Shown piece after piece: positions 45,663 to 55,823 of a stretch of DNA of 64,000 bases. A program made the translations under genes and the position numbers. Source of the DNA: Bradyrhizobium sp. WBAH42 (GTDB taxonomy: Bacteria; Pseudomonadota; Alphaproteobacteria; Rhizobiales; Xanthobacteraceae); the NCBI RefSeq assembly GCF_024585265.1, contig NZ_CP036533.1, positions 1,054,001 through 1,118,000 on the forward strand. Reading direction: 5' to 3'. Position 1 is the first letter of the stretch, and each line of letters begins with the position of its first letter. The notes under the pieces were generated by a model. That model searched no databases, was not told the origin of the DNA, and saw nothing but the letters and a program-made list of their open reading frames with translations.

Positions 45663-45866
45663 ATGAGTGACCCCGTTCCCGATCGCAAGCCGCTGTCGCC
45701 GGCCGCCCAGCGTGCGCTGGCCGAGGCCGAGGCGCGCCGGCAGGCTGCGGCCGCCCAGGCCAAGAACGAGGCCGAGGTCAAAGCGAAGGAGTTGCAGGGT
45801 CCGCAGGGGCCCGAGCCCACCCGCTACGGCGATTGGGAGCGCAAGGGCATCGCTTCCGACTTCTGA
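45663..45866 (+). CDS. DUF1674/SDHAF4-like small protein
   Basis: A 67-residue protein ending GPEPTRYGDWERKGIASDF, the hallmark of DUF1674, the bacterial counterpart of mitochondrial succinate dehydrogenase assembly factor 4. SDHAF4 binds the flavinylated SdhA subunit before complex assembly. The N-terminal half is an Ala/Glu/Arg-rich helix with low sequence complexity. It is not next to the sdh genes here. The ATG at 45663 is the only start giving the family length. The stop is 40 bp from the convergent cysNC stop. Confidence 0.85.
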   Translation: MSDPVPDRKPLSPAAQRALAEAEARRQAAAAQAKNEAEVKAKELQGPQGPEPTRYGDWERKGIASDF

Positions 45867-45906
45867 ACTTGCGGTCGGATAACGCCGGCATGGCTCGTCT
45901 CGGTCG

Positions 45907-47802
45907 TCACAGGTAATTGTGCTCTCGCAAGTAGCGGATGATGCGTTCGCAGGCCGCCTCGCTCGACAGCTCCGAGGTGTCGAGGGTGATGTCCGGTGCC
46001 AGCGGCGCTTCGTAGGGATGATCGATGCCGGTGAATGCCGGCAGCTCGCCCGCCCGGGCCTTGCGATAGAGCCCCTTGGGATCGCGGCGCTCGCAGTCGG
46101 CAAGCGGCGTCGCGACGTGGATCTCGATGAACTCACCCGCCTCGAGCCGCTGGCGGGCCAGCTCGCGCTCACTGCGAAACGGCGAGATCAGCGCCACCAG
46201 CGCGATCAAGCCGGCATCGACGAACAGTGCCGCGATCTCCGCGACGCGCCTGACGTTCTCCGTTCTCTCCGCATTGGAAAAGCCGAGGTCGCGGTTGATG
46301 CCGTGACGAAGATTGTCGCCATCGAGCAACGCGGCATGGCGCCCGAGCTCGGCAAGCCGGCTGTCGACGAGATTGGCGATGGTCGATTTGCCGGCGCCGC
46401 TCAGCCCCGTGAACCAGAGCACGCAGGGCCGTTGCTGCTTCAGCCGGGCTCGCACGGATTTGTCGACCGCAAGCCGCTGCCAATGAACGTTGGTGGCGCG
46501 GCGGAGCGACATGTCGATCATTCCAGCCGCGGCGGTGCGATGGCTGATCGGGTCGATCAGGATGAAGCTGCCCATGTCGCGGTTGTCGCGATAGGCCTCG
46601 AACACCAGCGGCCGGTCGAGATCGAGATGGACATAGCCGATCTCGTTGACGTCGAGCGTGGTGGCGCCTTCCCGCGCCCTGGTGTCGATGGCGACCCGGT
46701 GCTTGAGCGTCGTGATCACCGCGCCGGTCGAGGCGGCGCCGCACCGGAGCAGATAGCGCCGGCCGGCGACCATGGCTTCGTCATCGAACCAGACGAGATG
46801 GGCCGCGAGCTGGTCCGACACCGGCGCGGCAGATCCGGCGGTCAGCACGTCGCCGCGACTGACGTCGATCTCGTCGGCGAGCGTGAGGGTGATGGACTCG
46901 CCCGGCCCTGCGTGATTGTGTTCGCCGCCGGGCGTGAGAATGCGTGCGATGCGGGTCTGGTGTCCCGACGGCTGCGCGCGGACTGCATCGCCCACCGCGA
47001 TCGTCCCGCTCGCGATCCGTCCGCAGAAGCCGCGAAAATCCGCATGCGGCCGGCTCACCCATTGCACCGGCAGCCGGAACGGCTGCTGCGAGGCGTCCCC
47101 GGCCGCGTCCACGGATTCCAGATAGGCCGTAATGGTCGGCCCCGTGTACCAGGGCATGCGCGTGCTCGCGGCGACGATGTTGTCGCCGTCGGGCGCCACG
47201 ACCGGGATGCACTGGACCTGGGAGATCCCGAGCTGGCCGGCCAGAGTCAGGTATTCGGCGGTGATGGAAGCGAAGCGATCACCGTCGAATCCGATCAGGT
47301 CCATCTTGTTCACGGCGAGCACGACGTGGCGGATGCCGAGCAGCGACAGGATGTGGCTGTGGCGCCGCGTCTGCGTGATCACGCCCTTGCGCGCGTCGAC
47401 CAGCACCACGGCGAGGTCGGCATTGGAGGCGCCGGTCGCCATGTTGCGGGTATATTGCGCATGCCCCGGCGTGTCGGCGACGATGAAGCGGCGCAGCTTC
47501 GTGGCGAAGAAGCGGTAGGCCACGTCGATGGTGATGCCCTGCTCGCGCTCGGCCTGCAACCCGTCGACCAGCAGCGCGAAGTCGAGGTCGCCGCCGGTGG
47601 TTCCGGCGGTCTTGCTCTCCGAGGCGAGCGCGTCGAGCTGGTCGTCGAGCAGCGTCTTCGAATCGTAGAGCAGCCGGCCGACCAGCGTGCTCTTGCCGTC
47701 GTCGACGCTGCCGCAGGTGACGAAACGCAGAGTCGGCCGATCGTCATGCTCGAGCCGCGGCGCATCGGTCGCGGCGATCGTCGGTGCCTCGTGATAGGAC
47801 AT
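45907..47802 (-). CDS. cysNC: Bifunctional ATP sulfurylase subunit 1 / APS kinase (CysN-CysC fusion, NodQ-type)
   Basis: A 631-residue fusion that activates sulfate to PAPS together with CysD. The N-terminal GTPase half has GSVDDGKST (31-39), DTPGH (110-114) and NKMD (165-168), followed by two beta-barrel domains. The C-terminal APS kinase has the P-loop GLSGAGKST at 466-474, DGDNLRHGINRDLGFS for APS binding, and IHVATPLADCERRDPKGLYRKARAG. The same fusion is known as NodQ in rhizobia that sulfate Nod factors. Its start overlaps the cysD stop by one base (TGATG), indicating translational coupling. Confidence 0.96.
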   Translation of the reverse strand: MSYHEAPTIAATDAPRLEHDDRPTLRFVTCGSVDDGKSTLVGRLLYDSKTLLDDQLDALASESKTAGTTGGDLDFALLVDGLQAEREQGITIDVAYRFFATKLRRFIVADTPGHAQYTRNMATGASNADLAVVLVDARKGVITQTRRHSHILSLLGIRHVVLAVNKMDLIGFDGDRFASITAEYLTLAGQLGISQVQCIPVVAPDGDNIVAASTRMPWYTGPTITAYLESVDAAGDASQQPFRLPVQWVSRPHADFRGFCGRIASGTIAVGDAVRAQPSGHQTRIARILTPGGEHNHAGPGESITLTLADEIDVSRGDVLTAGSAAPVSDQLAAHLVWFDDEAMVAGRRYLLRCGAASTGAVITTLKHRVAIDTRAREGATTLDVNEIGYVHLDLDRPLVFEAYRDNRDMGSFILIDPISHRTAAAGMIDMSLRRATNVHWQRLAVDKSVRARLKQQRPCVLWFTGLSGAGKSTIANLVDSRLAELGRHAALLDGDNLRHGINRDLGFSNAERTENVRRVAEIAALFVDAGLIALVALISPFRSERELARQRLEAGEFIEIHVATPLADCERRDPKGLYRKARAGELPAFTGIDHPYEAPLAPDITLDTSELSSEAACERIIRYLREHNYL

Positions 47803-48770
47803 CAGAAATAACCTTCCGCCTTCTTGCGCTCCATCGATGCGGGACTGTCCCGGTCGATCATGCGTCCCTGTCGTTCGGAGGTGCGCGATGCCATCATCTC
47901 CTGCACGATCTCAGGCAGCGTTGCCGCCGTTGAGCTCGTTGCGCCGGTGAGGGGATAGCAGCCGAGGGTGCGAAACCTGACGGAGCGCCATTGCGGCTCT
48001 TCGCCAGGCTGGAGCGGCATCCGGCCGTCGTCCACCATGATCAACGCGCCGTCGCGCTCGACCACGGGGCGCGAAGCTGCGAGATAGAGCGGAACGATCG
48101 GGATGTCCTCGAGCAGGATGTAGTCCCACACGTCGATCTCGGTCCAGTTCGACAGTGGAAACACCCGCATGCTCTCGCCGGGCGCGAGCCTCGTGTTGTA
48201 CAGGCCCCACAGCTCCGGCCGCTGGTTCTTCGGATCCCAGCGATGCGCAGCGCTGCGGTGCGAGAACACGCGCTCCTTGGCGCGCGACTTCTCCTCGTCG
48301 CGCCGCGCGCCTCCGATCGCGGCGTCGAAGCCGTGGAGGTCCAGCGCCTGTCGCAGCGCTTGCGTCTTCATGACGTCGGTGTAGCGGGCCGAGCCGTGGG
48401 TGAAAGGGTCGATGCCCTGGCTCAATCCGTCAGCGTTGGTATGGACGATCAGGTCGAGGCCGAGCTCGCGCGCGCGTCGATCCCGAAACGCGATCATCTC
48501 GCGAAACTTCCAGGTCGTATCGACATGCAGCAGCGGAAACGGCGGCTTGCCGGGATCAAAGGCCTTCATCGCCAGATGCAGCAGCACCGACGAATCCTTC
48601 CCGATCGAATACAGCATGACCGGCTTGCGGAACTCGGCCGCCGTCTCTCGCAGGATGTGGATGCTTTCCGCCTCCAGCCGTCGGAGATGGCTTGTGACGT
48701 GAAGCTGCTTGCCGCCGGCCCTTTCAGGGAGGGCGGATCTGGCGGTCGTGGGGATGTCCAGCATGCTCAT
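47802..48770 (-). CDS. cysD: Sulfate adenylyltransferase subunit 2
   Basis: The 322-residue catalytic subunit of ATP sulfurylase, which forms APS from ATP and sulfate while CysN hydrolyses GTP. PP-loop motif [36 protein letters not shown], the [18 protein letters not shown] loop and the C-terminal [13 protein letters not shown] are all conserved. The ATG at 48770 was preferred because it overlaps the stop codon of the upstream sulfotransferase gene by one base (TGATG); an ATG at 48764 is also in frame. It is the middle gene of a coupled three-gene operon. Confidence 0.97.
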   Translation of the reverse strand: MSMLDIPTTARSALPERAGGKQLHVTSHLRRLEAESIHILRETAAEFRKPVMLYSIGKDSSVLLHLAMKAFDPGKPPFPLLHVDTTWKFREMIAFRDRRARELGLDLIVHTNADGLSQGIDPFTHGSARYTDVMKTQALRQALDLHGFDAAIGGARRDEEKSRAKERVFSHRSAAHRWDPKNQRPELWGLYNTRLAPGESMRVFPLSNWTEIDVWDYILLEDIPIVPLYLAASRPVVERDGALIMVDDGRMPLQPGEEPQWRSVRFRTLGCYPLTGATSSTAATLPEIVQEMMASRTSERQGRMIDRDSPASMERKKAEGYF

Positions 48771-49789
48771 CACGCGGCCGCAGCAAACCAATCGCCGAAC
48801 AGTCGCGCCGACATCGCCGTATTCAGGCCGAGATCGTGAGCGCAGGCCGCAACGGAGGTGCGATAGGATTCATTGACCCCACAGCGCTCGAGAGTTTCGA
48901 GCTGAGCTTCGCTGAGAGAGGCCGTCGCGCGGCGCTGGTAGCGATAGGCGATGTCGGAGGTGTGCAGATTGGGCACCTTGTAGATCGCCGCTTCGCTCGG
49001 GAAGATGACGCGCGCGTTGTTCGCCTCCATTTGTCCGGGCTCCCGCCACGACGTCACGGCATTCTCGGTAAAGCTGCCGGACAGTCCGAGGCGGTCGAAC
49101 AAGACGCGCACGGACGACAAGGCCTCCTTGCTTACCTCGTAGACGTAGTGAGTGACGGGAACGCCCTGCCGCTCGGCGTAGCTAGAGACCCGAGCCGCGC
49201 TGAGCGCTGCGACCACATAGTGCCGCAGCAACACGTCTGCTGGCGCGCGCGAGATCAGCTTGTCGAGCCACGACGCCAGCGAACTCGCCGGCTCCCGATC
49301 AAGCATGATGAGATGGAGCCGGTGCCGCGGATAGCCCGCTTCGATCAAGAGCTGCAACGGATTGAACAGGCTCTCGGCAAGCACGTAGGGCCCGATCGTT
49401 TCCTTGCTGAAGATGTGCGGCTCGTCGGTGGCCGATGGAACGATCCAGGGCGTCAGCGGGCGGCCGACGAGCGCGTCGCGCAAGATCGCCTTCAGCGGCT
49501 GGTAATATGACGGCATCCCCGTCATGCCGAACAGATTGCTCAGAGCCGTCGAGCCGACACGAGCCTTGCCGCATGCAAAATAAAGCATCGGGAAGTCTTG
49601 CGCCGGGCGATGCCGGAAATTCTCCGCAAGGCACCCGGTGACCTCGCGCATCAAGCTCTCAAGCGTGACGGTCCTGGTCTGGAATTCGCCGACCGGCGAA
49701 AGCGGCAAAGTATCGAGGGAGCCGTGCTGTTGCCGAATCAGATCGGCGGTTCGTTGGAGCGAATCGGGGAAAGTCCCGTCGATGTTCAT
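48770..49789 (-). CDS. Sulfotransferase-like protein at the head of a PAPS-synthesis operon
   Basis: A 339-residue protein whose N-terminal third has a PAPS-type P-loop: [20 protein letters not shown], with GKARVGST at residues 74-81. The basic-Ser-rich loop and the [18 protein letters not shown] helix match the 5' and 3' phosphate binding segments of sulfotransferases, and [20 protein letters not shown] sits near the expected acceptor region. Its stop overlaps the cysD start, so it is made with the enzymes that supply PAPS. It is not close to the NodH type by eye. The acceptor is unknown: lipopolysaccharide, exopolysaccharide, hopanoid, lipid or small metabolite are all possible. The ATG at 49789 has a poor ribosome-binding site. 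Confidence 0.82.
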   Translation of the reverse strand: MNIDGTFPDSLQRTADLIRQQHGSLDTLPLSPVGEFQTRTVTLESLMREVTGCLAENFRHRPAQDFPMLYFACGKARVGSTALSNLFGMTGMPSYYQPLKAILRDALVGRPLTPWIVPSATDEPHIFSKETIGPYVLAESLFNPLQLLIEAGYPRHRLHLIMLDREPASSLASWLDKLISRAPADVLLRHYVVAALSAARVSSYAERQGVPVTHYVYEVSKEALSSVRVLFDRLGLSGSFTENAVTSWREPGQMEANNARVIFPSEAAIYKVPNLHTSDIAYRYQRRATASLSEAQLETLERCGVNESYRTSVAACAHDLGLNTAMSARLFGDWFAAAA

Positions 49790-49944
49790 ATGGGGGAGCT
49801 CACTCTAGTGGTTCCGCAAACGAGGTTGCTTGCAGCATCACATGCAGGCTATAGTTGTGGGATGGCTGTCGTCAAACCCGGAGAATCCCGGGGGGTACCG
49901 CCCACGCCCGCGAGCACTGCGAATGCTCGCCGACGTTTTGCGGA

Positions 49945-51663
49945 TCAGGCCGCGCGCACGGTCTTGAGGAACTTCTCGAGCTCTGTCTTCAAGAGGCTGC
50001 TTTCGCTCGACAGCGAGCGCGCCGATGCCAGCACCTGTCCCGATGCCGCGCCGGTGGCGCTGGCGCCTTGACTGACCTGCGCGATCTTATTCGTAACTTC
50101 GACGGTGCCCTTGGCGGCTTCGCTGACGTTGCGCGCAATCTCGGCCGTCGCCGCGCCCTGCTCCTCGATGGTCGCAGCGATCGTCGTCGAGATGTCCGAG
50201 ATGCGGGCGATGGTTGCGCCGATCTCCTTGATCGCGCCGACGGAATCCTCGGTCGCCGCCTGCATGCCGGCGATCTGTGCGCTGATCTCCTCGGTCGCAC
50301 GCGCGGTTTGTGCTGCGAGCGCCTTGACCTCGCTGGCGACGACCGCGAAGCCGCGGCCGGATTCGCCCGCCCGCGCCGCCTCGATCGTTGCGTTCAGGGC
50401 CAGGAGATTGGTCTGTTCGGCTATCGCGGTGATCAGCTTGACGACGTCGCCAATGCGGCCCGCAGCCTTGAGCAGCTCATTGATCCTGACGTCGGTGCGC
50501 TCGGCCTGCTTGACCGCGTCGCTAGCGATGCGGCTGGAATCGTGCACTTGGCGGCCGATCTCGACGACCGACGTGCTCATTTCCTCGGCTGCGGACGCCA
50601 CGGCTCCGACGTTGGTGGAGGCTTCTTCCGAAGCGGCGGCGACCATTCCCGAGAGCTGCTGGGTCTGTTCCGCCGTGCCGGACAGTGTGCCGGCGGCGGA
50701 TTCGAGTTGGTGGGAGGCCGCCGACACGGAGTCGATGATACCGCCAACCGCAGTTTCGAATGCGCTCGCGAGCCGCGTCATCTCCTGCTTGCGCTGAGCG
50801 GCCGCGGCGATTTCCTGGTCCTTCGTCTCGGCTTCCATCTGCTCGATGCGGATCAGATTTTCCTTGAAGGTCTGGGCGGCGCGAGCATTGTCGCCGACTT
50901 CATCGCCGCGGCCCGTGTAGGGAATCTCGATCGCCTTGTTGCCGCCCGCGAGTTGCAGCAGCACGTCGCCGATGCGACGGACCGGCCTGGCGATACTCAT
51001 CACGGAAAACACCGCGGACCCGACCAACGTCAGAACGACGAATACGCCGACGATCAATGCGAAATTGGCGACCCGGTCCAGCTCGGTGAGCATCTCGCCC
51101 TTGCGGCGCGCGGCGAATTCGTTGGCGACGCCGACGAGGTCGTCGATGCGTTTGCTGACTTCCAGAGCGGCCGGACGCATGTGCTCTGCGAGAATGCTTG
51201 CCTTCGCCGATTCCGCTGCAATCCTGGCACCACCGGCAGGAGCGGCAATGAGGGCCTTTTGCGCCCCCGCCAGCTCGATGCCACTGGTCAGATACGCTTC
51301 GACGAATTTTTTGGTCTCACGGTAGGCGTCCTGGGTGACCTTCCGGGTCGCCCGCTCGGTCGCGGCATCGATTTCCGACCCGGCCTCGCCCCCTCGGGTG
51401 CGGAGAAGCTCGAGGAGCCTGTCGACCTCTCCGGCTGTCGGCGCCGAGCCGAGTTCGAGAGCGGCGAGCTGCGCCCGTGCCATCGCCGTCTGCGCTGCCT
51501 GCGCATTGCCCTTGTTGAGGTAGTTGATCGTGACCAGGCGATTGGATTCGGCGATCGAACGGTTACCGAGCATCTGGTTGATCAGCATGCCGCCGACCAG
51601 CACGACGCTTATGCCCGTCACGATGCCGAGCTTGGTTCCGATGCGAAACCTGAATGTCCCCAC
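49945..51663 (-). CDS. Methyl-accepting chemotaxis protein
   Basis: A 572-residue chemoreceptor. A membrane helix (about 11-29), a periplasmic four-helix-type region (about 30-200), a second helix (about 205-226) and a HAMP domain ([20 protein letters not shown]) lead to the cytoplasmic signalling domain. The hairpin tip is intact: [22 protein letters not shown] then [15 protein letters not shown]. The periplasmic part resembles helical-bundle sensors, but its ligand is unknown. The start is GTG at 51663 with AAGGAGG six bases upstream, the strongest ribosome-binding site in this part of the window. No other chemotaxis gene is nearby. Confidence 0.95.
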   Translation of the reverse strand: MGTFRFRIGTKLGIVTGISVVLVGGMLINQMLGNRSIAESNRLVTINYLNKGNAQAAQTAMARAQLAALELGSAPTAGEVDRLLELLRTRGGEAGSEIDAATERATRKVTQDAYRETKKFVEAYLTSGIELAGAQKALIAAPAGGARIAAESAKASILAEHMRPAALEVSKRIDDLVGVANEFAARRKGEMLTELDRVANFALIVGVFVVLTLVGSAVFSVMSIARPVRRIGDVLLQLAGGNKAIEIPYTGRGDEVGDNARAAQTFKENLIRIEQMEAETKDQEIAAAAQRKQEMTRLASAFETAVGGIIDSVSAASHQLESAAGTLSGTAEQTQQLSGMVAAASEEASTNVGAVASAAEEMSTSVVEIGRQVHDSSRIASDAVKQAERTDVRINELLKAAGRIGDVVKLITAIAEQTNLLALNATIEAARAGESGRGFAVVASEVKALAAQTARATEEISAQIAGMQAATEDSVGAIKEIGATIARISDISTTIAATIEEQGAATAEIARNVSEAAKGTVEVTNKIAQVSQGASATGAASGQVLASARSLSSESSLLKTELEKFLKTVRAA

Positions 51664-51889
51664 CTCTGCCTCCTTGGATCGTCACCCTACGGCAATCGTA
51701 TTCGCAACCAAAGATTGAAAATTGGGTAACATTCCATAGTGACCGTAGAAGTACGGCCGATTAGCCCGTGCAACTACAGGGGGTCACCGCCGGAGAGCGC
51801 TTGGAACAGCGATAGCGACGCAGTCGGCATTGAAGTGCGTGGAAGGCACGCGCTTGCGAGGTTGCCCGACTCAGCTCTAGCGTGGAACG

Positions 51890-52477
51890 ATGCGTTCCCC
51901 CGGTCGTATCAATCCTCATCGGTCGTCGTTCAGCGGTTCTCCGTTCCGCCGCCAATTCTCGGGCCTGCCGCCATGGATGTTCGTGGTCGGCGTGGCGGTG
52001 GTGATCGTGATCACCTTTCGTCACGGAACAAACTGGCCGCAGCCGCATGCGACTGACGACCAGGGGCAGAATGCCGAAATTATCCTGCAGCAGACCGGCA
52101 ATGCCGACCTCCGTCCGGTCGAGGTCATCCGCACCGTCGATGGCGACACTTTTCTCGCGCGCCTGCGCCACCGTGACGGCCGCGGTCTCGTTGCGCGCGT
52201 TCGGCTGCGCGGCATCGATGCGCCTGAATTGAAGGCGTCCTGCCAGGAGGAGCTGGATAAGGCCGAAGCTGCGACCCGCGCATTGCGCGATCTGCTCGGC
52301 CAGGGCGGCGTCACGATCAGCAATCTCGGTGCCGACAAGTACGGGCGCGTCCTCGCCGATGTTGCGACCAGACGGACCGCCGACGTCGCGGCCGCGCTGC
52401 TCGCGGGCGGCTACGTGCGCAGCTACAATGGCGGCCATCGCGACGGCTGGTGCGCGCGGGGCTGGCGCTTCTGGTAG
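51890..52477 (+). CDS. Membrane-anchored thermonuclease (SNase)-family protein
   Basis: A 195-residue protein with one N-terminal membrane anchor (about 28-43, PPWMFVVGVAVVIVITF) and a staphylococcal-nuclease fold facing the periplasm. Nuclease features are VIRTVDGDTFLARLRH, VRLRGIDAPELKA with the catalytic arginine and calcium-binding acidic residues, and ADKYGRVLADVATRR with the second arginine. It lacks one expected glutamate region in the C-terminal half, so activity is likely but not certain. The ATG at 51890 is used. It is convergent with the L,D-transpeptidase gene and separated from it by a bidirectional terminator. Confidence 0.85.
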   Translation: MRSPGRINPHRSSFSGSPFRRQFSGLPPWMFVVGVAVVIVITFRHGTNWPQPHATDDQGQNAEIILQQTGNADLRPVEVIRTVDGDTFLARLRHRDGRGLVARVRLRGIDAPELKASCQEELDKAEAATRALRDLLGQGGVTISNLGADKYGRVLADVATRRTADVAAALLAGGYVRSYNGGHRDGWCARGWRFW

Positions 52478-52480
52478 CAA

Positions 52481-52506
52481 AAAGCCGCGTCGAGCGACGC
52501 GGCTTT
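52481..52506. terminator. Bidirectional hairpin terminator
   Basis: AAAGCCGCGTC pairs with GACGCGGCTTT around GAGC, giving an 11-bp stem with A and T tracts on either side. It sits between two convergent stop codons (52477 and 52532). Confidence 0.85.
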
Positions 52507-52531
52507 GACGGTCTTCTCGCGAGCTCCTCGA

Positions 52532-53047
52532 TCAGCGCGTCACGACCACCGTCGTGCCGACGGAGACGCGGCCATAGAGATCGGTGATGTCGTCGTTGAG
52601 CATGCGGATGCAGCCATAGGAGACGAAGCCGCCGATCGAGCCCGGCACGTTGGTGCCGTGGATCGCATATTCACCGCCGGCGAGCGTCATCGCCGCAACG
52701 CCCATCGGGTTGCGCGGCGAGCCGCCCGGAATGACGTCGGGCATGTTCGGTTTGTCGCGCTTCACCTCGGCGGGCGGCGCCCAGGCCGGATTGAGATATT
52801 TGCCGTCGATCCGCGTCGTGCCGGCCCACTGCTTGCCGGCCTTGCCGACGCCGACCGGATAGCGCACGGCCTGGCCGTTGCCGAGGATGAGATAAAGCCG
52901 CCGCTCGCTGGTTTTGACCACGATGGTGCCCGGCGAATAGTCGGCCAGGTGTGACCCCACCATTTCCGGCCGCGCCTGCGCCGCCGTCGACGTCAAGGCC
53001 CCTGCCGCGATGGTGGCGGCCAGCGCCACCGCAATCCTCATCGACAT
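52532..53047 (-). CDS. Exported L,D-transpeptidase (YkuD/ErfK type)
   Basis: A 171-residue periplasmic peptidoglycan enzyme. A signal peptide ends at TAAQARP. The YkuD domain has IVVKTSERRLYLILGNGQAVRY, VGVGKAGKQWAGTTRIDGK, the AIHGTN strand with the catalytic histidine, and SYGCIRMLNDD with the nucleophilic cysteine. It may form 3-3 cross-links or attach outer-membrane proteins to peptidoglycan. The ATG at 53047 has GGGGAAG upstream. This is a smaller and clearly different paralogue of the enzyme at 5402; only this one has a normal signal peptide. Confidence 0.94.
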   Translation of the reverse strand: MSMRIAVALAATIAAGALTSTAAQARPEMVGSHLADYSPGTIVVKTSERRLYLILGNGQAVRYPVGVGKAGKQWAGTTRIDGKYLNPAWAPPAEVKRDKPNMPDVIPGGSPRNPMGVAAMTLAGGEYAIHGTNVPGSIGGFVSYGCIRMLNDDITDLYGRVSVGTTVVVTR

Positions 53048-53344
53048 CGATGCTTCCCCTTAACCCCAAACGGATCGTCCAAAATGACGCAGAACCCGGC
53101 AATCGCCGCCGCACCAAGCCCTCGTCGATGCTCATTCTTAACCGCGCCCGTTAACCCAATGGTTTCCACGCGCGGCTGCCGAGGGCCGGCCAGCAGGGGG
53201 AACAAAGGAAATGTTCGAAATAAAGTAAATGACCTGAAAACAACACTCGGCGGGAAAGATGCCGGCGCACCACCGCGCCCGCTGACAAGAGCGTGAGGGT
53301 GTGAATCGCTGTTGTCTTTTGGGGGCTGACGCGAAAACTAGTCT

Positions 53345-53478
53345 CGTGTCCCGGACGCGCTGCAGCGTGAAACGCTGCTGCGCAGAGCCGGGACCCAGCA
53401 AGCCACACGCTTGTCGTTAGATGGGCCCCGGCTCAGCAGCTCACCGCTGAAGAAGCGCTGCGCTGCGTCCGGGGCACG
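53345..53478. repeat. Palindromic repeat, family B-like, diverged
   Basis: CGTGTCCCGGACGCGCTGCA at the left and TGCGTCCGGGGCACG at the right, with internal GCAGCGTGAAACGCTGC and GAGCCGGGACCCAGCA against GGGCCCCGGCTC. It lies just downstream of acs on the minus strand. The remaining gap 53048-53344 holds no gene that I could support. Confidence 0.75.
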
Positions 53479-53486
53479 AGCTTGCC

Positions 53487-55433
53487 TTACGCTGACTTCT
53501 TGTTCTGCCGGTTCTTGACGAGATCATCGACGACGGCAGGATCGGCGAGTGTCGAGGTGTCGCCGAGGCTCCCCGGCTCGTCCTCGGCGATCTTGCGCAG
53601 GATGCGGCGCATGATCTTGCCGGAGCGGGTTTTTGGCAGGCTCGGGGCGAACTGGATCTGGTCGGGCGAGGCGATCGGACCGATCTCCTTGCGCACCCAG
53701 GTCACGAGCTCCTTGCGCAGCTCGTCGGTCGGCTGCACGCCGGCCATCAGGGTGACATAGGCGTAGATGCCCTGACCCTTGATGTCGTGCGGGAAGCCGA
53801 CGACGGCCGCTTCCGACACCTTCTCATGCGCCACCAGCGCGCTTTCGACTTCGGCGGTGCCCATGCGGTGGCCGGAGACGTTGATGACGTCGTCGACGCG
53901 GCCGGTGATCCAGTAATAGCCGTCGGCATCGCGGCGGCAGCCGTCGCCCGTAAAATACTTGCCCCTGTAGGTCGAGAAATAGGTCTGCTCGAAGCGAGCG
54001 TGATCGCCATAGACCGTGCGCATCTGGCCCGGCCAGGACCGCGTCAGGCAGAGGTTGCCGGTGGTCTCGCCTTCCAGCACCTTGCCGTCGGCATCGACGA
54101 TTTCGGGCATCACGCCGAAGAACGGCTGCGTTGCCGAGCCCGGCTTCAGCTTGGTGGCGCCCGGCAGCGGCGTGATCAGGATGCCGCCGGTCTCGGTCTG
54201 CCACCACGTATCGACGATCGGGCAGCGGTCGTCGCCGACGACGCGGTGATACCATTCCCAGGCTTCGGGATTGATGGGCTCGCCGACCGAGCCGAGCAGG
54301 CGGAGCGAGGCGCGCGAGGTCTTCTTCACCGGCTCATCGCCGCTCTGCATCAGCGCGCGGATCGCGGTCGGCGCGGTGTAGAAGATGTTGACCTTGTGCT
54401 TGTCGATGACGTTCCAGAACCGCGAATTATCCGGATAATTCGGCACGCCCTCGAACATCAGCGTCGTCGCCCCGTTCGCCAGCGGTCCGTAGAGAATGTA
54501 GCTGTGGCCGGTGACCCAGCCGACGTCGGCGGTGCACCAGTAGATGTCGCCGTCGTGATAGTCGAAGACGTATTGATGCGTCATCGAGGCGAACACGAGA
54601 TAGCCGCCGGAGGTGTGCAGCACGCCCTTGGGCTGGCCGGTCGAGCCCGACGTGTAGAGGATGAACAGCGGGTCCTCGGCGTGCATGTGCTCGACCGGGC
54701 ATTCCGTGGTCACCATTGCCGCGGCCTCGTGGTACCAGAGGTCGCGCGTCGGGTTCATGTCCACCTTGGCGCCGGTGCGCTTGACCACGACGACCCAGTC
54801 GACGCCGTCGGCTTTACTGAGCGCGGCATCGACATTGGCCTTCAGCGGCACCTTCTTGCCGCCGCGCAGGCCTTCGTCCGCGGTGATGATGACCTTGGAC
54901 TGGCAATCGTTGATGCGCTGAGCAAGGCTGTCGGGCGAGAAGCCCGCGAACACCACGGAGTGGATCGCGCCGATCCGCGCGCAGGCCAACATCGCATAGG
55001 CGGCCTCGGGGATCATCGGCAGGTAGATGGTGACGCGGTCGCCCTTCTTGACGTTGCGGGTGCGCAGGATGTTGGCCATCCGGCACACCTCGTCGTGCAG
55101 CTCCTTATAGGTGATGTGCTTGGACTGCGAGGGATCGTCGCCTTCCCAGATGATCGCGGTCTGGTGGGCGCGCGCCGGCAGATGCCGGTCGATGCAGTTA
55201 TGGGCGACGTTGAGGATTCCGTCCTCGAACCATTTGATCGAGATGTTGCCGGGCGCGAAGGAGACGTTCTCGATCTTCGTCGGCGCCTTCATCCAGTCGA
55301 TGCGCTTGGCCTGCTCCGCCCAGAAGCCGTTCGGGTCCGAGATCGAGCGGGCGTACATCTCCTTGTACTTGGCCTGGTCGACCCAGGCGCGCTTCGCCCA
55401 CTCCGCGGGGACGTCGTAGATCTTCTCGGACAT
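53487..55433 (-). CDS. acs: Acetyl-CoA synthetase
   Basis: AMP-forming enzyme of 648 residues that turns acetate into acetyl-CoA in the cytoplasm. The AMP-binding signature is [67 protein letters not shown] and the C-terminal acetylatable lysine in [11 protein letters not shown] are all intact. The ATG at 55433 has GGAGGGAA just upstream and gives the family N-terminus [17 protein letters not shown]. It may be controlled by lysine acetylation as in related bacteria, since the motif is complete. Confidence 0.98.
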   Translation of the reverse strand: MSEKIYDVPAEWAKRAWVDQAKYKEMYARSISDPNGFWAEQAKRIDWMKAPTKIENVSFAPGNISIKWFEDGILNVAHNCIDRHLPARAHQTAIIWEGDDPSQSKHITYKELHDEVCRMANILRTRNVKKGDRVTIYLPMIPEAAYAMLACARIGAIHSVVFAGFSPDSLAQRINDCQSKVIITADEGLRGGKKVPLKANVDAALSKADGVDWVVVVKRTGAKVDMNPTRDLWYHEAAAMVTTECPVEHMHAEDPLFILYTSGSTGQPKGVLHTSGGYLVFASMTHQYVFDYHDGDIYWCTADVGWVTGHSYILYGPLANGATTLMFEGVPNYPDNSRFWNVIDKHKVNIFYTAPTAIRALMQSGDEPVKKTSRASLRLLGSVGEPINPEAWEWYHRVVGDDRCPIVDTWWQTETGGILITPLPGATKLKPGSATQPFFGVMPEIVDADGKVLEGETTGNLCLTRSWPGQMRTVYGDHARFEQTYFSTYRGKYFTGDGCRRDADGYYWITGRVDDVINVSGHRMGTAEVESALVAHEKVSEAAVVGFPHDIKGQGIYAYVTLMAGVQPTDELRKELVTWVRKEIGPIASPDQIQFAPSLPKTRSGKIMRRILRKIAEDEPGSLGDTSTLADPAVVDDLVKNRQNKKSA

Positions 55434-55823
55434 GCTTCCCTCCACATGCGGCAAGCTCAGGCAATGCCGACAGCATCGTTTGACGGATTATGCGTCGGGC
55501 TAACCGGACCCGACAAGGAGCACAAGCTGGACCTTCGGCGGGCAGCCGGCCATGCGGAGGATCAAGGTCCGGAAGGCCCGCTGTCGCAATTCTGAAACAG
55601 GCCGACAGGCGCCTTTCGGCTCTTGACCCAGGCCGCCAGAAGGGACGCCGCAGAGCCCCTATGCGTCAGTCGGAGGTATTTAGGAACCGTTCCCCACTGA
55701 TTCGGGACTCGCAATAGCGTTCGGAACACCCTAAATGGCCAACCCGGGTCCAAAGAGACCCTTCGGAACAAAAATCAGAACAGCGGCATTGATCGATAAC
55801 AGACAGGGCTAAGGCATAAGACC
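55434..55823. other. 390-bp gap upstream of acs and topoisomerase IB
   Basis: No gene supported. It must hold the promoters of two divergent genes. A possible stress-sigma (EcfG-type) site for the topoisomerase gene reads GGAAC at 55765-55769, then 17 bases, then CATT at 55787-55790, one base off the usual CGTT. Other GGAAC occurrences at 55683 and 55723 have no partner at the right distance. Confidence 0.4.

Noticed and set aside
45907..49789. Nod factor sulfation genes nodH, nodP and nodQ
   Set aside because: The cysD and cysNC parts match nodP and nodQ in type, but the sulfotransferase does not resemble NodH by eye and no nod gene or nod box is seen.
55490..55771. Small open frames upstream of acs and topoisomerase IB
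   Set aside because: They overlap on both strands, lack ribosome-binding sites and resemble no family.
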